Shown here: piece after piece, positions 61,035-64,000 of the stretch
Position numbering within the stretch: the stretch's first letter is position 1
Layout: each line of letters begins with the position of its first letter
From: Erysipelotrichaceae bacterium
Lineage (GTDB): Bacteria > Bacillota_I > Bacilli_A > Erysipelotrichales > Erysipelotrichaceae
Direction: 5' to 3'
DNA length: 64,000 bases
NCBI GenBank assembly: GCA_017432885.1
Contig: JAFRIE010000014.1
Coordinates: 173,336-237,335, forward strand
Translations under genes and position numbers: made by a program
The notes under the pieces: model-generated
Told to the model about the DNA's origin: nothing
What the model saw: only the letters and a program-made list of their open reading frames with translations
Databases searched by the model: none

Positions 61035-61859
61035 TTATCCTTCGATCTCTCTGACTCTCCGGCAGTACTCTCTGACCGTTTCTTCTACGATGTATTCGCC
61101 CCAGTGTCCGTTCTGGAAACAGGATCCCACCAGTGCTCCATCGGCGTATTTCAGACGACGCTGACAGTTTTCAACATTGGTATCGCCTCCAAGAATGACC
61201 GGAATATTGCCATAGCCTCCGACCGATTTAACAGCCTTGATCAGTTCCTCGTTTACAGCTTCGTCAGGATTAGAAACCTCTATTCCGTTCCCGCCGCTGC
61301 GCATGATAGCCGAAGTAAGATTCTTAACCTGTGAAAGATCGTTGCCATACTTGAAGTGCTTACTGGCAACCTCACAGATCATATCGACGTTTTCCGCTGC
61401 GATCGCCTTACGGTAGTTCATTACCTTAAGCGTATCCGCTACGATCGTACCTGTAACATTATGGGTCTCTCCGACCAGAGCGGTACAGCGGATCCAGTCG
61501 GCTCCGCAGCATTTGGCTACAGCCATGGATGGAGTGATGCAGTTGGTCATCAGCTGACACCCGATCACAAAGTCTTCTTTTCCCATCTGATCCGCCAGAT
61601 CGCGGACTCTGGTCGTAATCATGGCCAAAGTCGCCACACGGGCATAATCCGTATCATCGGTTGTCGGATAGATTCTGTCGACCGACTGAATCAGACACCC
61701 GTCGGCACCTCCGTTGATCAGCGCCTTGACATCCGTCAGTGCTTTTTCCAGCGATCTTTCTACATCTCCGTCCTGATAGAACGGAGTATTAGGCATCGGG
61801 CGCAGATGCACCAGGCCCATGATACATTTCCGATTTGTTTCAGCATACTTTTCAAACAT
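61035..61859 (-). CDS. BtpA/SgcQ-family TIM-barrel protein
   Basis: A 274-residue protein. MGLVHLRPMPNTPFYQDG, ALINGGADGCLIQSVDRIYP, CQLMTNCITPSMAVAKCCGA, IRCTALVGETHNVTGTIVAD, RSGGNGIEVSNPDEAVNEEL and VILGGDTNVENCQRRLKYAD match the BtpA family. Structurally related to phosphoribosyl-handling barrels. E. coli SgcQ is similar and unassigned. The start has AAGGAG. It sits beside SIS and PfkB genes, suggesting a phosphosugar or nucleoside-derived substrate. Confidence 0.85.
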   Translation of the reverse strand: MFEKYAETNRKCIMGLVHLRPMPNTPFYQDGDVERSLEKALTDVKALINGGADGCLIQSVDRIYPTTDDTDYARVATLAMITTRVRDLADQMGKEDFVIGCQLMTNCITPSMAVAKCCGADWIRCTALVGETHNVTGTIVADTLKVMNYRKAIAAENVDMICEVASKHFKYGNDLSQVKNLTSAIMRSGGNGIEVSNPDEAVNEELIKAVKSVGGYGNIPVILGGDTNVENCQRRLKYADGALVGSCFQNGHWGEYIVEETVREYCRRVREIEG

Positions 61860-61872
61860 GACCTATATCTCC

Positions 61873-63045
61873 TTAATCAACGATTACTATCTTACTCGAC
61901 TTAATGGTATTGATATTGCCTGACTGGCTGAACAGCGGATTATCATCTCCCGTACCGCCAAAGTAAGGATAATTTCTTAAAAGCGCAATGTAATTGCCAA
62001 GCATGAACAACGGTATGAAATTCATGATCGGATTTACATAATCATGTTCCGTTGCCGGCAGCGTAACGACTTCTACGCCTTCGTAGAACTCTTCTTTTCC
62101 GGCATCCGATACAACCAGAACGTTTCTGCCGGATTTCTTTGCCGAAGCGATCGATTCTACCGTTCTTGAGAAAGAGGCACAATTCTTTGAAGCCACAAAG
62201 ATCGTACCGATCTTGTCACGATCCTTCTGGAAGTAGTCGATATGGCACCAGTCCTCGGAATCGTTCAGGCAGTTCAGTGAGCCGTTCAATTCGAAGAATT
62301 TCGCCACTCCGAAATAAGCGGTAGAGAAATCCGATCCTCCTCCAACAAAACCGAAACCGAGATAGTCCTTCCAAGTCTTGGCCAGTTCATACATCTGATC
62401 ATCGACACGGTCCAGAACACTGCTGCTGCATACGTTTCGAACATAGTCGACGATCTCCTTCTTCAGCGCATCCAGCTTTTCGCTTGTAAACGTACCGAGA
62501 AGAATGCCGGCATAGGCTCCGAACATGATGGTCGTAAGCAGAGCCGTGAAATAGCTCTTGGTCTGATTGGCCGGCGTATATGGAGTCCCCGGCTTCGGCG
62601 GATCGATTTCGATCTTCAGAATGTGCTGAGCTTCAGCCGCCATTCTCGACTCCGGATGTCCGGTAATAGCCAGGGTTGTGCAGCCTTTCATGGTTGCTCT
62701 TTTCATGGCTTCAGTTACTCTTGAACCGCCGCCGCTTACGCTGATAACGATAACCAGCGTCTCTTCCGGATGTTCGGTCGGATAAACGAAATGTCTCGCC
62801 ACATCGATACAGCGCAGAGCGTGGTAGTCTCTGTTCATAAACATGCGGGAATTGAACTCCCTGGTAGCCAAGGCCGCGGAATAAGAATCGCCGTTCCCGG
62901 TAATGACTACTCTGCGGATCTTCCTGATCTTATCTTCCGGGATCGCCTTGCTGATCCGCCCATCCGTCAGCATATTGACGATCTTTTCCGCAAATTCAGG
63001 ATATCCCTCAAAACCGTTTTTCAGATTATTGTCTCTATTTTCCAT
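61873..63045 (-). CDS. Double SIS-domain sugar isomerase/deaminase-like protein
   Basis: A 390-residue protein of two SIS domains. The first has VVITGNGDSYSAALATREFN and LVIVISVSGGGSRVTEAMKR, the Ser/Thr-rich phosphosugar loop. The second has GFGFVGGGSDFSTAYFGVAK and TIFVASKNCASFSRTVESIA. It resembles GlmS C-terminal-like or FrlB-type enzymes that deglycate or isomerise aminated sugar phosphates. GGGGAGG precedes the ATG. Substrate unknown. Confidence 0.85.
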   Translation of the reverse strand: MENRDNNLKNGFEGYPEFAEKIVNMLTDGRISKAIPEDKIRKIRRVVITGNGDSYSAALATREFNSRMFMNRDYHALRCIDVARHFVYPTEHPEETLVIVISVSGGGSRVTEAMKRATMKGCTTLAITGHPESRMAAEAQHILKIEIDPPKPGTPYTPANQTKSYFTALLTTIMFGAYAGILLGTFTSEKLDALKKEIVDYVRNVCSSSVLDRVDDQMYELAKTWKDYLGFGFVGGGSDFSTAYFGVAKFFELNGSLNCLNDSEDWCHIDYFQKDRDKIGTIFVASKNCASFSRTVESIASAKKSGRNVLVVSDAGKEEFYEGVEVVTLPATEHDYVNPIMNFIPLFMLGNYIALLRNYPYFGGTGDDNPLFSQSGNINTIKSSKIVIVD

Positions 63046-63054
63046 AATCCTCCC

Positions 63055-64000
63055 CTATGCCTGTTTCTGAGCCATCTCGGCTTCAACAAGCGCAATATGA
63101 TCCTTTCTCTGTTTTTCTTTTCTCAGTTTCTTGAAGAAGGAAGTAAGAACAACCAGGGAAAGCGAGAAAACGAACGGAACCATGCTGGTAAACTCCGTCG
63201 GTATCATCAGAGCCTGAAGAATGACGTTCATCGCACTCGAAATCGCAAAAATGAAGGTAGTCAGCGTTACCCACAGCGGATTGCCTCCGCCGACAGCGTT
63301 TGCCGCTACACCGATAAACCCACGGGCACTTGTCATGTTTCTGGTCCAGTTTGTCGCATATCCCATGGATAGGAACATGCCGCCCCAGGATGCCAGAATG
63401 CCGGATATCAGAATAGCGATCGTCTGCATTCTTTGCGGAACGATACCGACCGAGGATGCGGCATTCGGATTTTCACCTACCGTGCGAATCCTTAGACCAA
63501 GTCTGGTCTTGTAGATCAGAATATATACCAGAATGATCGAAAGCAGTGCCATGTATGTAATGATGTTGTGTCCCGAAAGGACCTGACCGATAAACGGAAT
63601 ATCCTTAATGATCGGGATATCGACCGTTGGGAAGGACAGCGAATGCAGCTGCATGGTTGAACCCTTGTCACCGGAAAACTCATAACATACGAAGACCGAG
63701 AAGTTTGAAGTAAACAGGTTGATTGCCACACCGGTCAGATTCGCAGGAGCCTTGAATCTTAGATGGAAGAAAGCAAGGCCATAGCTCATCAGCAGACCGG
63801 TAGCCATTCCGGCGATTGCACCCCAGAACAGTGAATTCGTCAAAGCACTGGCAATCGTACCGACAACAGCCGACATCAGCATCGTGCCGTCGATAATGAT
63901 GTTGGATAGCCCGGATTTTGTCGAAACCAGAGCGGCCATGGCGGCAAAAATCAACGGAGTAGCCAGCCTGAGGATCGTATAGAAGAAATAAGGCTGAACA
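63055..64000 (-). CDS. ABC transporter permease, nucleoside/BMP type (partial)
   Basis: The 3' end of a permease gene; its start lies beyond 64000. The reading frame stays open to the window edge, and residues before the first Met (LATPLIFAAMAALVSTKSGL) match the conserved N-terminal part of NupQ/YufQ-like permeases. RLGLRIRTVGENPNAASSVG and SARGFIGVAANAVGGGNPLW are family blocks. About eight helices are visible. These permeases work with a BMP lipoprotein, an ATPase and a second permease, presumably upstream. Nucleosides or related sugars are likely substrates. Confidence 0.88.
   Translation of the reverse strand, partial: VQPYFFYTILRLATPLIFAAMAALVSTKSGLSNIIIDGTMLMSAVVGTIASALTNSLFWGAIAGMATGLLMSYGLAFFHLRFKAPANLTGVAINLFTSNFSVFVCYEFSGDKGSTMQLHSLSFPTVDIPIIKDIPFIGQVLSGHNIITYMALLSIILVYILIYKTRLGLRIRTVGENPNAASSVGIVPQRMQTIAILISGILASWGGMFLSMGYATNWTRNMTSARGFIGVAANAVGGGNPLWVTLTTFIFAISSAMNVILQALMIPTEFTSMVPFVFSLSLVVLTSFFKKLRKEKQRKDHIALVEAEMAQKQA

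Noticed and set aside
60405..61334. A 309-codon frame antisense to the MFS and BtpA genes
   Set aside because: Spans two real genes on the other strand and has low-complexity polar sequence.

Overview
The window reads as a chromosomal segment of a Gram-positive bacterium of the Bacillota, probably Erysipelotrichia-like. Support for this comes from Gram-positive surface genes (LicD transferases, a TagD-type cytidylyltransferase, a CsbB/YfhO pair, a FemX-like protein, an A24 prepilin peptidase), strong GGAGG ribosome sites and TATAAT-type promoters, many with an upstream TG. The phylum is fairly safe; the class is a guess. I see no rRNA, tRNA, insertion sequence, CRISPR array or prophage. There is no intergenic stretch above about 300 bases: the longest (50736-51030) contains a 57-residue small gene.

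About 1-43.5 kb is one very large surface-polysaccharide locus, nearly all on the minus strand, with genes often overlapping by a few bases. It holds: (a) CapE/CapF/CapG homologues for UDP-N-acetyl-L-fucosamine, at 10.0-11.1, 5.3-6.5 and 2.7-3.9 kb; (b) a PglF-like dehydratase, a DegT aminotransferase, a PglC/WcaJ-like initiating phosphosugar transferase and a sugar N-formyltransferase (22.8-27.5 kb), which together suggest a formylated 4-amino sugar at the reducing end; (c) many GT2 and GT4 glycosyltransferases; (d) two flippases (12.9 and 35.3 kb) and one good polymerase candidate (18.4 kb), so possibly two polymers; (e) decoration genes: an MBOAT/SGNH acylation pair, an OafA-like acyltransferase, three LicD proteins with a cytidylyltransferase and a GDPD-like protein, and an unusual cassette of PIG-L deacetylase, PLP decarboxylase and ATP-grasp ligase (14.4-17.3 kb). 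A 1607-residue BspA-type leucine-rich-repeat/InlB-B-repeat secreted protein sits inside the locus (28.4-33.2 kb). A CsbB/YfhO pair for lipid-linked sugar transfer follows (38.9-42.4 kb).

At 42.5-45.1 kb a UDP-glucuronate 4-epimerase gene and a UDP-glucose 6-dehydrogenase gene diverge. The dehydrogenase carries an N-terminal XRE helix-turn-helix. The region between them holds two related 17-bp dyads (TGTT..N5..AACA), one on each promoter. This looks like a self-contained circuit in which the enzyme regulates its own pathway.

About 45-57 kb is central metabolism: ribulose-phosphate-epimerase-like and transaldolase genes, gpsA, an Lrp regulator with an aminotransferase, gdhA, and an operon of GlpA-like oxidase, FAD/NAD oxidoreductase, DUF1667 protein, lipoprotein and glycerate kinase. 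A HAD phosphatase and an A24 prepilin peptidase follow. At 57.4 kb an HPr-like domain is fused to a D-2-hydroxyacid dehydrogenase. The last 5 kb is a catabolic operon: nucleoside-type ABC permease, SIS protein, BtpA-family protein, OFA-type MFS transporter and a PfkB kinase with an altered active-site motif.

A window-wide theme is promoters whose -10 box lies 6-12 nt before the start codon, with no usable Shine-Dalgarno. Several genes are therefore probably leaderless. The locus also uses conventional leaders with GGAGG, so both modes coexist.
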